Shown piece by piece: positions 26,341-34,948 of a DNA stretch of 64,000 nt. Position 1 is the first letter of the stretch. Each line of letters opens with the position of its first letter. The notes under the pieces were generated by a model. That model made no database searches, had not been told where the DNA came from, and worked only from the letters and a program-made list of their open reading frames with translations. The position numbers were made by a program, and so were the translations under genes. Origin of the DNA: Candidatus Roseilinea sp. (GTDB lineage Bacteria; Chloroflexota; Anaerolineae; J036; Brachytrichaceae); assembly GCA_025998955.1 (NCBI GenBank), contig AP024676.1, positions 4,264,001-4,328,000 of the forward strand. The letters are read 5' to 3'.

Positions 26341-27174
26341 TCAATGCGTCTCCTGCTTCTCGCGCCCGCGCAGGAATCCGGGCAAGATGGAGGCCGCTTT
26401 CTGAATGCCGGGCTGCGCCAAGGCGATCAGCGCGCTTTCGAGGTGATCGGGCTCGATGCGGCGGATCAGCCGGCCGTTGTGTGCGATGCTGATCGAGCCA
26501 CGCTCCTCGGACACGATGACAGCGATGGCGTCGGTACCCTCGGTCACCCCGATGCCGGCGCGGTGCCGCAGGCCGATGCGCGCATCTTCGGGCGTCGAGG
26601 CCGTGAGCGGCAACACGCACCCTGCAGCCGCGATGCGCCCGTGGCGAATGATCACACCGCCGTCGTGCAGCGGCGTGTGCGGGTCGAAGATGGTGAGCAG
26701 GATGTCCGGCGTCAGTTCGGCATCCAGCGGCACGCCGGTGTCAATCAGGTCTTGCAGGCCGGTGTCGCGTTCGATGACGATGAGCGCGCCGTGGCGCCGG
26801 GCAGCCAGTCGCTGCGCGGCATCGCTGATCTTGCGCACCATCACTTCTAGCTCGGTCTTGCGTGGTGCAACCAACATCTCGTTGAAACGCCCCAACCGCT
26901 CCAGGGCACGCCGCAGCTCAGGTTGAAAGATCACCGGGATAGCGACGAGCAGCGCCGGCAGTGCCGTGCGTAAGATCAAGTTGAACGTCGGCAACTGCGT
27001 CGTCCCACCCAGCACGAGCACGATCGCGCCCAGCACCAGCAGACCGCGGATCAGCGGCACGGCCTGGGTGGCGCGCACGAGCAGCAACACACCGAAGAAC
27101 ACCAGCGAGACCAGCGCGATGTCAATGACGGCCAGCCAATTCAACCGCTGGATGATCCAGATCAATTCAGTCAT
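26341..27174 (-). CDS. cdaA: Diadenylate cyclase CdaA (c-di-AMP synthase)
   Basis: Membrane-bound enzyme that makes the second messenger c-di-AMP from two ATP. Three N-terminal membrane helices (residues 12-85), then the DAC domain. The RHR motif is intact (GLRHRAGIG, 203-205). The DGA motif reads LHDGGVII (D171-G172-G173), an Ala-to-Gly change at the third position. Length (277 aa) is standard. The usual partner gene ybbR does not follow; the gene converges with the ABC operon. The last residues are a basic polar tail. Confidence 0.93.
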   Translation of the reverse strand: MTELIWIIQRLNWLAVIDIALVSLVFFGVLLLVRATQAVPLIRGLLVLGAIVLVLGGTTQLPTFNLILRTALPALLVAIPVIFQPELRRALERLGRFNEMLVAPRKTELEVMVRKISDAAQRLAARRHGALIVIERDTGLQDLIDTGVPLDAELTPDILLTIFDPHTPLHDGGVIIRHGRIAAAGCVLPLTASTPEDARIGLRHRAGIGVTEGTDAIAVIVSEERGSISIAHNGRLIRRIEPDHLESALIALAQPGIQKAASILPGFLRGREKQETH

Positions 27175-27333
27175 GGCGCGGCGATGTCGGCGGCGGATTC
27201 GGTGGTTCGGTGTGGCCGCGAATGACCGATAATGGCAAATGGATGACGATTACGCACGGCTCACATTTCGACTGCGCATCGGATTGTAGCGCAGCGCCCC
27301 ATTCATTCACCAGACGCTCTCTGCTCGCTTGAC

Positions 27334-29031
27334 ATGCGTCGCATCGTTGAAAGCGCTTTGGTGATCACCGTCGCGCTGCTTGTCGCGCTCACACTCGTGG
27401 CGACCTTTGCCGAACAGGCGCGCGCACAACTCTGGCAGCGTTACGCGAACTACGCCAGCCCTTTTCTGGATGGGTTGCCATCCGGCGCACGCCGCCAGCC
27501 GCTCTCGCAGCGCGTCGTGGTGGTGCTGGTGCGTGGCTTGCGGCTGGCCGAATCGCGCCAGATGCCGGCGTTGAACGCGTTGCGCGCGCGCGGCGCCGAT
27601 GTGATCATCGAATCAAAGCCGCCGACCTATCGCCTCGCGGCGACGTTCACCTGGCTCTCCGGCGCATGGCCGGAGACGCATGGCGCAACCACGAACAGCG
27701 CGCGCCTGCTCGTCCGACCGGACACGATCCTGCAGGCCATTCAAGCGAGCGGCAAGGCAACGGCGTTCGTCGGATCTGATCAGTTGAGCGATTTGCTCGG
27801 CGCCACCGTGCAGCGTGCCGAGCTGGTGGATGACCTTGAACCGAGCCGGCGTGACCAGCAAGCGGTCGAGCTGGCACTGAGCGTGTTCAACGATCCGACC
27901 CGGCCAGCGCAATTCGTGCTGGTCGAACTTGGATTGTTGGAGGAGGTCGCGCAGGATGATCCAGATTCGTATCGCACCGCAATCGCCGCAACCGACTTCC
28001 GCCTCGCGGCTATTGAAAGTGCACTGAACCTGAACACGGATACGCTCGTGGTGTTAGCGGATCGAGGTCTCACGAACGACGGGCGGGATGGTGGGGGCGA
28101 GGCAGAGGTGACGCGTACGCCGCTCATACTGGCCGGCGCGGGCATCGTCCCCGACACCCAGGCAATTGCACCGGCAACCGCCATTGCACCGACGCTGGCC
28201 GCGCTGACCGGCGCACCCATCCCGGTGCATGCCCAGGGCGGACCGATCTTCGCTGCGCTCGTCTCTGCGCCGGCGTTGCCCATGGCGTCGGCACAGCAGT
28301 TGACCGCTTTCTATGAGCAGTGGAGTGCAGCGATGCAGCAACCGCGCTTCGCGGCCGAGCTGCTGCGCCGGCATGAGGATCGCCTGGCTACCGGCGACAC
28401 CGCAAGCTACGCCGCCTGGCTTGCCGAGTTGAACCAATCGGTCGCGCGGGCGACTACGGAAAGGTTGAATTCGGAGCGCGCTGCGCGCTTGCCCTTCGTC
28501 TTTGGCGTCGTCCTGCTTCTGCTGGTCATCGCTGGCGTGCTTTTGAACGTGCACCTCATCCGGCCGCTGGCCGGCGCAGTCGCCTACGTCGTCGCATGGT
28601 GGGCGCTCTTCTTCATCGTGCGCGGCGGCAGCCTCTCGCTGTCGCTCTTCCCAGATGGCGATCCGGCGATGATCTTCGATGAATGGGGGCGCATCTCCGG
28701 TGCGTTGATGGGCCTGATCGGCGTGGTGATTGCATTCACGACCGGTACGTGCGAAGACGTCTTCGAAGCGATCGCTGCGACTTTGAGCGCGCTTGGGCTG
28801 ATCGCCATCGCTCAACTTACGGCCTATATGTGGTTTTACTGGCAATGGGGCGATACATTCACCTGGACGCTGCCGGAATCATCCGCGTTCACGGCTGCGC
28901 TGCTGGCCTTGACGCAGCTTGCCGGCCTGAGCGTGCAGGTGACGCCGGATCTGCCCGAATTGCCGTTGGCGCCGCTGGTTGCCGTCGCTGCCGCGGTGAT
29001 CTATGCATTCGTCCGCCGGCCTTCGGTTTGA
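27334..29031 (+). CDS. Membrane protein with degenerate alkaline-phosphatase-like domain
   Basis: A 565-aa protein: N-terminal signal anchor, an external domain with the layout of the alkaline phosphatase/phosphodiesterase fold (PALNALRARGADVIIESKPPTYRLAATFTWLSGAWPETHG, later DTLVVLADRGLT ... TPLILAGAGI), then five membrane helices (about 400-560). The metal ligands of the active family are missing: the first-strand DG is RG, and the DHG motif is DRG. It is therefore probably a pseudoenzyme or a domain with another role. It ends inside the 3' end of the convergent xseA gene (31-bp overlap). Confidence 0.6.
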   Translation: MRRIVESALVITVALLVALTLVATFAEQARAQLWQRYANYASPFLDGLPSGARRQPLSQRVVVVLVRGLRLAESRQMPALNALRARGADVIIESKPPTYRLAATFTWLSGAWPETHGATTNSARLLVRPDTILQAIQASGKATAFVGSDQLSDLLGATVQRAELVDDLEPSRRDQQAVELALSVFNDPTRPAQFVLVELGLLEEVAQDDPDSYRTAIAATDFRLAAIESALNLNTDTLVVLADRGLTNDGRDGGGEAEVTRTPLILAGAGIVPDTQAIAPATAIAPTLAALTGAPIPVHAQGGPIFAALVSAPALPMASAQQLTAFYEQWSAAMQQPRFAAELLRRHEDRLATGDTASYAAWLAELNQSVARATTERLNSERAARLPFVFGVVLLLLVIAGVLLNVHLIRPLAGAVAYVVAWWALFFIVRGGSLSLSLFPDGDPAMIFDEWGRISGALMGLIGVVIAFTTGTCEDVFEAIAATLSALGLIAIAQLTAYMWFYWQWGDTFTWTLPESSAFTAALLALTQLAGLSVQVTPDLPELPLAPLVAVAAAVIYAFVRRPSV

Positions 29032-30260
29032 GCGACGCGCTCGTCGGTGACGCGCGCGCCGAACTCACCGTCGGCTACCGTCACCTGCAGGGCGTCGCCG
29101 GGGCGCACGTCGTTCACCGAACGCACCAGCCCCCCGTCGGCGCGCCGGACGATGGCATAGCCACGCGCCAACGTCGCCGCCGGTCCAACGCTCTCTAGCC
29201 GAGCGCGCAGCCCTTCGAATCGCAATCGGACAAACGCTACGACGTGCGTCTGTGCCGCGATCAACCGTTGGCTCAAGTCGTTCAGCTTCTCGCGCTGTCC
29301 CGCCAATTGGTTGGCCGGGCTGAGCAAACGCAACGTGCGCTGCAGCCCGGTGAGCCGGGTGCGCGCTTCGGCAAGCTGCGCCGAAATCAACTCGCTCATC
29401 TCCATGCCTAGCCCATCCACCTGCATGCGCAGATCGTTGATGTCGGGCGTGATGATCTCCGCGGCTGCCGAAGGCGTAGGCGCACGCACATCGGCGACGA
29501 AGTCGGTTAGTGTGAAGTCAATTTCGTGTCCTACCCCGCTCACTACCGGCGCACGCGAAGCCGCAATCGCGCGCACCACCCGTTCGTCGTTGAACGCCCA
29601 TAGCTCCTCCAGGCTGCCGCCGCCGCGCGCCACCAGAATGACGTCGCATTCACCCAGCGCGTTGAGCTTGTGGATGGCGCGAACGATCTGCTCCGGCGCT
29701 TCTTCGCCCTGCACCGCCGTCGGCGCCAGCACGACCTCGATGATCGGGTAGCGCCGGCGGAGCACGTTCAAGATGTCCTGGAACGCCGCACCGGTAGGCG
29801 AGGTGACGACGCCCAATATGCGCGGGAAGGCCGGCAGCGAGCGCTTACGTGCGGCGTCGAACAGCCCCTCCGCCTCCAGCTTGCGCTTGAGTCGCTCGAG
29901 CTCAGCGTTGAGGTCGCCGGCGCCCTGAGCGACCAATGATTCGACGTAGAGCTGATACACCCCATCTCGTTCGTACACGCCGACCCGGCCACGTGCGATG
30001 ACTGCGTCGCCGTTTTGCAGCAAACGCGCCACCCGCGTCGCGTAGCTGCGCCACATTACACACCGAATTTGCGCCGTCGCGTCTTTCAGTGTGAAGTAGA
30101 GATGGCCGGATGTCGGGCGCGACAGGTTGCTGACCTCGCCGGCGACGCGCACATCGGCGAGTACCTCATCGCCCTCTAGCAGGTCCTTGATGTGCGCCGT
30201 CAACTCCGAGACGCTCAGCGGCTCGTCGGGCTGCAGGATGGATTGGAAGCCGTATTGCAT
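29001..30260 (-). CDS. xseA: Exodeoxyribonuclease VII large subunit
   Basis: Catalytic subunit of exonuclease VII, which degrades single-stranded DNA. N-terminal OB-fold (VRVAGEVSNLSRPTSGHLYFTLKD), then the catalytic core with PRILGVVTSPTGAAFQDIL, VILVARGGGSLEELWAFNDE and SGVGHEIDFTLTDFVAD, then a coiled-coil region and a C-terminal tail (LARGYAIVRR). Length 419 aa is normal. The small subunit gene xseB does not sit beside it in this window. Confidence 0.95.
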   Translation of the reverse strand: MQYGFQSILQPDEPLSVSELTAHIKDLLEGDEVLADVRVAGEVSNLSRPTSGHLYFTLKDATAQIRCVMWRSYATRVARLLQNGDAVIARGRVGVYERDGVYQLYVESLVAQGAGDLNAELERLKRKLEAEGLFDAARKRSLPAFPRILGVVTSPTGAAFQDILNVLRRRYPIIEVVLAPTAVQGEEAPEQIVRAIHKLNALGECDVILVARGGGSLEELWAFNDERVVRAIAASRAPVVSGVGHEIDFTLTDFVADVRAPTPSAAAEIITPDINDLRMQVDGLGMEMSELISAQLAEARTRLTGLQRTLRLLSPANQLAGQREKLNDLSQRLIAAQTHVVAFVRLRFEGLRARLESVGPAATLARGYAIVRRADGGLVRSVNDVRPGDALQVTVADGEFGARVTDERVAQTEGRRTNA

Positions 30261-30261
30261 A

Positions 30262-30343
30262 GATCGCTCAACGCATATCTTTCATCTTTCACTGGTTATC
30301 CTTCATGTGCCGGTGCAGCAACCAAGCGATCAATGAAAGGTGA
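30262..30343. repeat. Imperfect palindromic word array between xseA and the DUF2723 gene
   Basis: Words such as TTTCATCTTTCACTGGTTAT on one side and CAATGAAAGGTGATTAATGA on the other are roughly complementary. No gene is seen in this gap. Confidence 0.4.
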
Positions 30344-33130
30344 TTAATGACTGATGACGCTGACGGTATTTTCGTAACGCTCGTCCAGCGGCGGCAAGGG
30401 CAGCCGGTTCACGCTGTCGTACACGACGACGCTGCCGCGCAACGGGCCGCGGTAGTCGCCCAGGTCGAACGGGTGGCGATCCATCACGCGCGAATCGCGA
30501 ATCCACTTGAGGGTGGGGATTGCGCCGAGGGCCGGCACGCCGTCGTGCGTTCGATATAGGCCATCGCCCTCGACGCGCACCGAGACGATGTAGTCGTTGA
30601 CCAGCGGGCGCGCTGCGAGCCAGTGCAGATCTATCTTGAGTGCCGGGCCGCCGTGCGCGCTCGCCCCGACCAACGCCATCTGATCGGCGAATGGCACGTA
30701 ACGCTGGCCGTCGCGATAGGCGGGCAAGCGCAGGCCGAATGGCATGACGCGGATGTTACGCACCGGCGGGATATCGAAAGGCAACGACAGGTATTGCGCC
30801 TGATCCGGCGTGGTGGCTGCGCTCAGCATTCGCGCCGGCGCGAGCGGCTGACCGTCCGTACCCATGAGCGTTACTTCCGTTGCCGACCGGCCCAGCTGCC
30901 AGTGCGTCCAGACGCGCAACCGTCCGGCAATGCCGGCATCGTAGTCCACGCCGATCAGTCGTGGTTGCTGACCGATCGGCTCGCCGATGCTGCCGAGCGG
31001 ATGTTGTGTGGCCGGCGGCAGCGACGCAGGCACGACGGTCAAGCTCGCCACCGGGACGAATTCCGCCCCTCGTGTGTTGCGGTATTGGACGAAGCCGCTC
31101 GCCGTTGGACGATATGCACCCACCAGAACATCATACGTGCCGGGCAGCAAGTCGAGCGGGATGCCCAGCACGACGCGCTGCATGACGTGATCGCCAGCCC
31201 GTGCATCGGCCGGCAAGCGTAGGTCGGCATTGGTGGCCAGCCGGCCATCTGGCCGCAGGATGCGCACGGTGATCGAGTCGCCGAGTTGGGGCGTCGCGCG
31301 TAGATGCCAGCCCACGTCCATCGTCATCGCCTGCCCGACCTCAACCGTCCGGCCATCGAGGTGTGCCGGGCCGATCACCGCGATGCGCCCGTCGAACAGG
31401 GTGCTGTTGGCATCAACCGGTGGTGCGAAGCGATATGCAACGCGCCAAGCGGGGCGCTTGTCCAGCGGCGTCGCTTGCAAACCCGTTGCTGACAATGCTT
31501 CGGCGAAGAGCGAGGTGACGTAGGTGATCTGGTTACGCGCGCGCTGGGCTGCTTGTTCGGCGAACGTCTCGGCATACGGTTGCGCGCCGCGCGGAAAGAC
31601 GTATTCCACCTGCACGTCGCGCCGCAGACTCTCGATGTCCTGCAACGCCCACATCGGGGTGGCCTGGTGCCACTGGGAAAGGACAACGCTGCCCGGCTGT
31701 GCGCCTTGCAGCACTGCCTCGGCAGCCGCGCGCGTGCTGCGGTCGCGCCCGAGGTGGACGAAGCTCGGCCAGCGCTGCTTCGCATCGCGCCCGGCGAACG
31801 CTATCACGGCGAGCAACGGAACAACGAAAACCAGACGAAAGAGGATGCGTTCGCTGCGACGACGCGAAGACGCGCAGCGATCCGTAAAACCATCTTGCCC
31901 TCGTGCCTGGATGGTAAAAGAAAGGCGCGCTTCTGCGAGCCTGCCCAGACCGGTGCCCAGCACCGCGCCCAGGATCACCCAGCACGGCATGGCGTACTCC
32001 ACCGTCTGCGGCGCACGATACGTGATGGTGATGAACAGGTGAATAGCACACGCCAGCAGCCAGGTCATACCAAGCGCACGGGATCGCCAAAGCAGCATGA
32101 GTGAAGCAATGACTATGCCGATCAGCACCGGCGCGCTGAATTGAAAGGCCAGCAGCGTGGGCAGCAGCGCCAGCCGGTCGAACAAGAATTCCGGCGCGGC
32201 GAAGGCCAGCATGTCACCCGCGAATCCGCGCGCGAAGATGTGAAACAACAGGCCATCCAGCGTAGTCAGGTTACCCGGCGCGAAGCGCGCGCCTGCAGCG
32301 TCGCGGAGCGGCAGATACAGCCAGACCAGTTGCGTGGCAGCAAAAATAGCGATTGACCTAGCCACTGCGCGTCGGAAGCCGTAACGATCCGCTTGCCAAG
32401 CCGCGTAGATCATGTATACGCCAAGCACGAGGCCGATGAAGATGAGCGAGATGTGATGGCCTATACCCAGCCCGAATGCGACGGCAAAGAGAGCCAACGT
32501 CGAAGCCCGGCCGGTTGCGCAGATGCGCGCCGAAGCGTAGAGCATCAGCGCCGTGAACAGCGCCGTCAAGCTGCGGATGTTCGTCGTTGTCGCTTGCGCC
32601 CAAAACGTGGTGCTGCCGCCTAACGCTACGGCAGCCAAAAGCCCGGCGATTAGACGAGGCAAGGGGATGAGAAGACCGGAGGGCGAGGAGACCTGGAGAC
32701 AAGGAGACGGGGTGAGATTGACGCCCCCTGTCTCCCTGTCTCCCTGTCCCCCTGTCTTTGCAGCGAGCGCGTGCCGGACCGTCAGGCTCACCAGCACGAG
32801 CGTGGCCGCCGAGGCGATGACCGAAAGGAACGACACGCGGGCATACGGCGAACCGACCGGCGCTTGCGCGAAGAGCCAACCCAGCAGGGTGAACAAGGGA
32901 TAGCCGGGCGGATGGGGAATGCCGAGCGTGATGGCAGCGATCTGAAATTCACCGCTGTCGGCCGGCTGCACATCGCCGTTGAGCGTCAGCGTGTAGAGCG
33001 CGACGGCAGCTAGGAACAGTGCCGCATGCGCGACCGAATTGAGAATCGAGAATCGAGAATGGGGAAAGGGATTCCCACTCTCGCTTCTTGACTTCTCGCT
33101 GCTCTGACTTTCACTTACGGCGTCGCTCAT
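30344..33130 (-). CDS. DUF2723 (TMEM260-like) membrane glycosyltransferase
   Basis: A 928-aa protein. The N-terminal half has about 10 helices and the DUF2723 signature DSGEFQIAAITLGIPHPPGYPLF (residues 58-80), with the conserved Asp-Glu and the HPPGYP loop. This family is related to the eukaryotic O-mannosyltransferase TMEM260. The C-terminal 400 residues are an extracellular beta-rich region. ATG 33130 is chosen; it overlaps the upstream GT4 gene by 20 bp, so the two are co-transcribed. Residues 7-33 and 126-151 are low-complexity segments coded by tandem-word arrays (33039-33110 and 32685-32760), not found in the family core. Probably glycosylates secreted proteins or surface polymers. Confidence 0.82.
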   Translation of the reverse strand: MSDAVSESQSSEKSRSESGNPFPHSRFSILNSVAHAALFLAAVALYTLTLNGDVQPADSGEFQIAAITLGIPHPPGYPLFTLLGWLFAQAPVGSPYARVSFLSVIASAATLVLVSLTVRHALAAKTGGQGDRETGGVNLTPSPCLQVSSPSGLLIPLPRLIAGLLAAVALGGSTTFWAQATTTNIRSLTALFTALMLYASARICATGRASTLALFAVAFGLGIGHHISLIFIGLVLGVYMIYAAWQADRYGFRRAVARSIAIFAATQLVWLYLPLRDAAGARFAPGNLTTLDGLLFHIFARGFAGDMLAFAAPEFLFDRLALLPTLLAFQFSAPVLIGIVIASLMLLWRSRALGMTWLLACAIHLFITITYRAPQTVEYAMPCWVILGAVLGTGLGRLAEARLSFTIQARGQDGFTDRCASSRRRSERILFRLVFVVPLLAVIAFAGRDAKQRWPSFVHLGRDRSTRAAAEAVLQGAQPGSVVLSQWHQATPMWALQDIESLRRDVQVEYVFPRGAQPYAETFAEQAAQRARNQITYVTSLFAEALSATGLQATPLDKRPAWRVAYRFAPPVDANSTLFDGRIAVIGPAHLDGRTVEVGQAMTMDVGWHLRATPQLGDSITVRILRPDGRLATNADLRLPADARAGDHVMQRVVLGIPLDLLPGTYDVLVGAYRPTASGFVQYRNTRGAEFVPVASLTVVPASLPPATQHPLGSIGEPIGQQPRLIGVDYDAGIAGRLRVWTHWQLGRSATEVTLMGTDGQPLAPARMLSAATTPDQAQYLSLPFDIPPVRNIRVMPFGLRLPAYRDGQRYVPFADQMALVGASAHGGPALKIDLHWLAARPLVNDYIVSVRVEGDGLYRTHDGVPALGAIPTLKWIRDSRVMDRHPFDLGDYRGPLRGSVVVYDSVNRLPLPPLDERYENTVSVISH
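32685..32760. repeat. GGAGACA/CTGTCTCC array inside the DUF2723 gene
   Basis: GGAGACC-TGGAGACA-AGGAGACGGGG (32687-32712) faces CTGTCTCC repeated twice plus CTGTCCCC (32728-32756). The sides are complementary, and the array is kept in frame within the gene. Confidence 0.7.
33039..33110. repeat. GAGAATC array at the start of the DUF2723 gene
   Basis: GAGAATC repeats with period 7 (33045-33062), followed by partly complementary words (ATTCCCACTCTCGC, TTCTCGCTGCTC). It codes for the polar N-terminal leader of the membrane protein. Confidence 0.55.
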
Positions 33131-34220
33131 CGTATACGCGCCTGAACACGGCCAGCGTTTCGGTCGCCGTGCGCTCCCAGCTGAATTGTGCGGCGCGCAA
33201 CAGCGCGCGCTGGCGCAGTCGTTCGTGCAGGTCATCTTCGATGCAGGCGGCGATGAGCGCGCCGGCCATGCGCCGGGCGTCTTTCGGCTCGACCAGCATG
33301 CCGGCATTGCCGACCACTTCGCCGATGCTGGCGGCATTGCTGCCGACAACCGGCACACCACAGGCCATCGCTTCGAGCGGCGGCAGGCCGAAGCCCTCGT
33401 ATGTCGAGGGGAACAAGAAGCAGCGCGCGCCGGCGTACAGCGCCGGCTTATCTTCCTCCGCCACCCGGCCGATGAAGCGCACCACGTCGCTCACCTCGAG
33501 CTGCTCGGCCATCTGCGCCAGCGAGAGCCGCTCGCCGCCTTCGGTCATTACCGGCGTAGATGGATCACCGCTAATCACGAGTGGATACTCCTCGCCGATG
33601 GACTCGCCGCACCACACATATACCTGCATCAGCGTCTCGATGTTCTTGCGCACGTCGAAGCCACCCAGGTAGAGCACGTAGCGCTCGGGCAAGTCGTAGC
33701 GTTCGCGGGCGCGCGCCATGTCCTCTTCCGGCACGTTCGGCGTGAAGCGCGGCTCGGCGGCCAGCGGCGCGACGGTGACGCGCGCGGCTTCCACATCAAG
33801 ATACTTGAGGATGTCGCCCTTGCTGAACTCGGAATCGGTGAGGATGGCTGCGGTATTCGCAGATGCCGCCCGCACCAGACCGGCGTAGGCGCGCTGCAGC
33901 GGGCCGCCGCGATAGGCCGGCAACGCGATGGGGATCACGTCGTGGATCGTCACGACCACCGGCACGTCGCTGCGCAGCGGTGGCGCCCAGTAGGGCACAA
34001 AGGCGATGTCGGCGTTCATGCGCCTGGCGGCGTTGGGGAATTCGACCTGCTCGAAATACAGCTTGGCCCAATCGCCGCGCCGGCGCGGCGACACACATTC
34101 GATCTGCACATCCGGCGCAAGCGCTCTGAGCGCGGCGATCAGGTTGGCTGCATACTGTCCGCTCCCCGTCGTTTGCGCGTGCGACGAATCTAGGAACCAG
34201 GCGTTGACGGCAATTTTCAT
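33111..34220 (-). CDS. GT4-family glycosyltransferase
   Basis: GT-B transferase, 369 aa. N-terminal GSGQYAANLIAALRAL, central YVLYLGGFDVRKNIETLMQVY nucleotide-binding segment, and donor-site PSTYEGFGLPPLEAMACGVPVVGSN with the E-x7-E motif. It resembles the mannosyltransferase-like GT4 group. It is the first gene of a two-gene unit with the DUF2723 protein. It is divergent from the XRE regulator with only 27 bp between start codons. Confidence 0.9.
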   Translation of the reverse strand: MKIAVNAWFLDSSHAQTTGSGQYAANLIAALRALAPDVQIECVSPRRRGDWAKLYFEQVEFPNAARRMNADIAFVPYWAPPLRSDVPVVVTIHDVIPIALPAYRGGPLQRAYAGLVRAASANTAAILTDSEFSKGDILKYLDVEAARVTVAPLAAEPRFTPNVPEEDMARARERYDLPERYVLYLGGFDVRKNIETLMQVYVWCGESIGEEYPLVISGDPSTPVMTEGGERLSLAQMAEQLEVSDVVRFIGRVAEEDKPALYAGARCFLFPSTYEGFGLPPLEAMACGVPVVGSNAASIGEVVGNAGMLVEPKDARRMAGALIAACIEDDLHERLRQRALLRAAQFSWERTATETLAVFRRVYDERRRK

Positions 34221-34230
34221 GACTGCGGGC

Positions 34231-34236
34231 TACAAT
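34231..34236 (+). promoter_or_regulatory. -10 box (TACAAT) of the XRE regulator gene
   Basis: TACAAT ends 11 bp before the ATG at 34248, so the transcript would be leaderless or nearly so. No -35 at the normal distance is seen. Confidence 0.35.
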
Positions 34237-34247
34237 CGCTGCAGATT

Positions 34248-34940
34248 ATGCCTGATCCATCACCGCTCGACACCGCCCCGTTGAGGCGCCTGACCATCGG
34301 CCGGTTGATCCGCGCTGCACGCGAAGCCGCCGGTCGCTCACAGAAGGACTGTGCCCGCTTCATCGGCGTCTCTGCCAAACGGTTCGCCGCCTACGAAGAG
34401 GGGACGCGCGAACCAACGTTCACCGAAATCGAAGCACTTGCCCATTACCTGAATGTGCCGGTGCATGCCCTGGTTTACGAGGAAGAGGCTAAGCACCTAC
34501 CGCAGGTTCAGATCAACAACCTCCAGACGCTGATGCAGCTTCGCTTGCGAGTGGTGGGCGCGCGGCTGAAACAAGCGCGCATGGAGCGAGGGGAATCGCT
34601 GAAGGCCGCCGCACAGGCCATGGGACTGACCAGCAGCCAGTTGAATGCCTTTGAGCTGGGACGCAGGCCCATTTCCATCACGCTGTTAGAACGGGCGATG
34701 GCGCATTATGACCTGCGCCTAGATCGGCTGCTCGACCTCGGCATCGGGCCGATCGGCGAGGCACAGTTACGCTTGGAGCAGCACGCGCGCTTCGACGCGT
34801 TGCCCGGCGAGGTGCGCGCCTTCATCGCTGCACCGGATTCAGCGCCTTATCTCGAGTTCGCCATGCACCTGAGCAAGCTGCCGGCCGCCGACCTGCGCGG
34901 CCTGACGAAAGCGCTGCGCAAGATCACCGAAGACGAGTGA
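34248..34940 (+). CDS. Transcriptional regulator with two XRE helix-turn-helix domains
   Basis: A 230-aa protein with two tandem HTH_XRE domains: IRAAREAAGRSQKDCARFIGVSAKRFAAYEEGTREP (about 20-55) and LKQARMERGESLKAAAQAMGLTSSQLNAFELGRRPI (about 107-142). A C-terminal alpha-helical region (about 165-230) follows, probably for dimerisation. No cysteine or sensor domain is seen. It faces the divergent GT4 gene and may control it or itself. Targets unknown. Confidence 0.8.
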   Translation: MPDPSPLDTAPLRRLTIGRLIRAAREAAGRSQKDCARFIGVSAKRFAAYEEGTREPTFTEIEALAHYLNVPVHALVYEEEAKHLPQVQINNLQTLMQLRLRVVGARLKQARMERGESLKAAAQAMGLTSSQLNAFELGRRPISITLLERAMAHYDLRLDRLLDLGIGPIGEAQLRLEQHARFDALPGEVRAFIAAPDSAPYLEFAMHLSKLPAADLRGLTKALRKITEDE

Positions 34941-34948
34941 GGCCGGCC

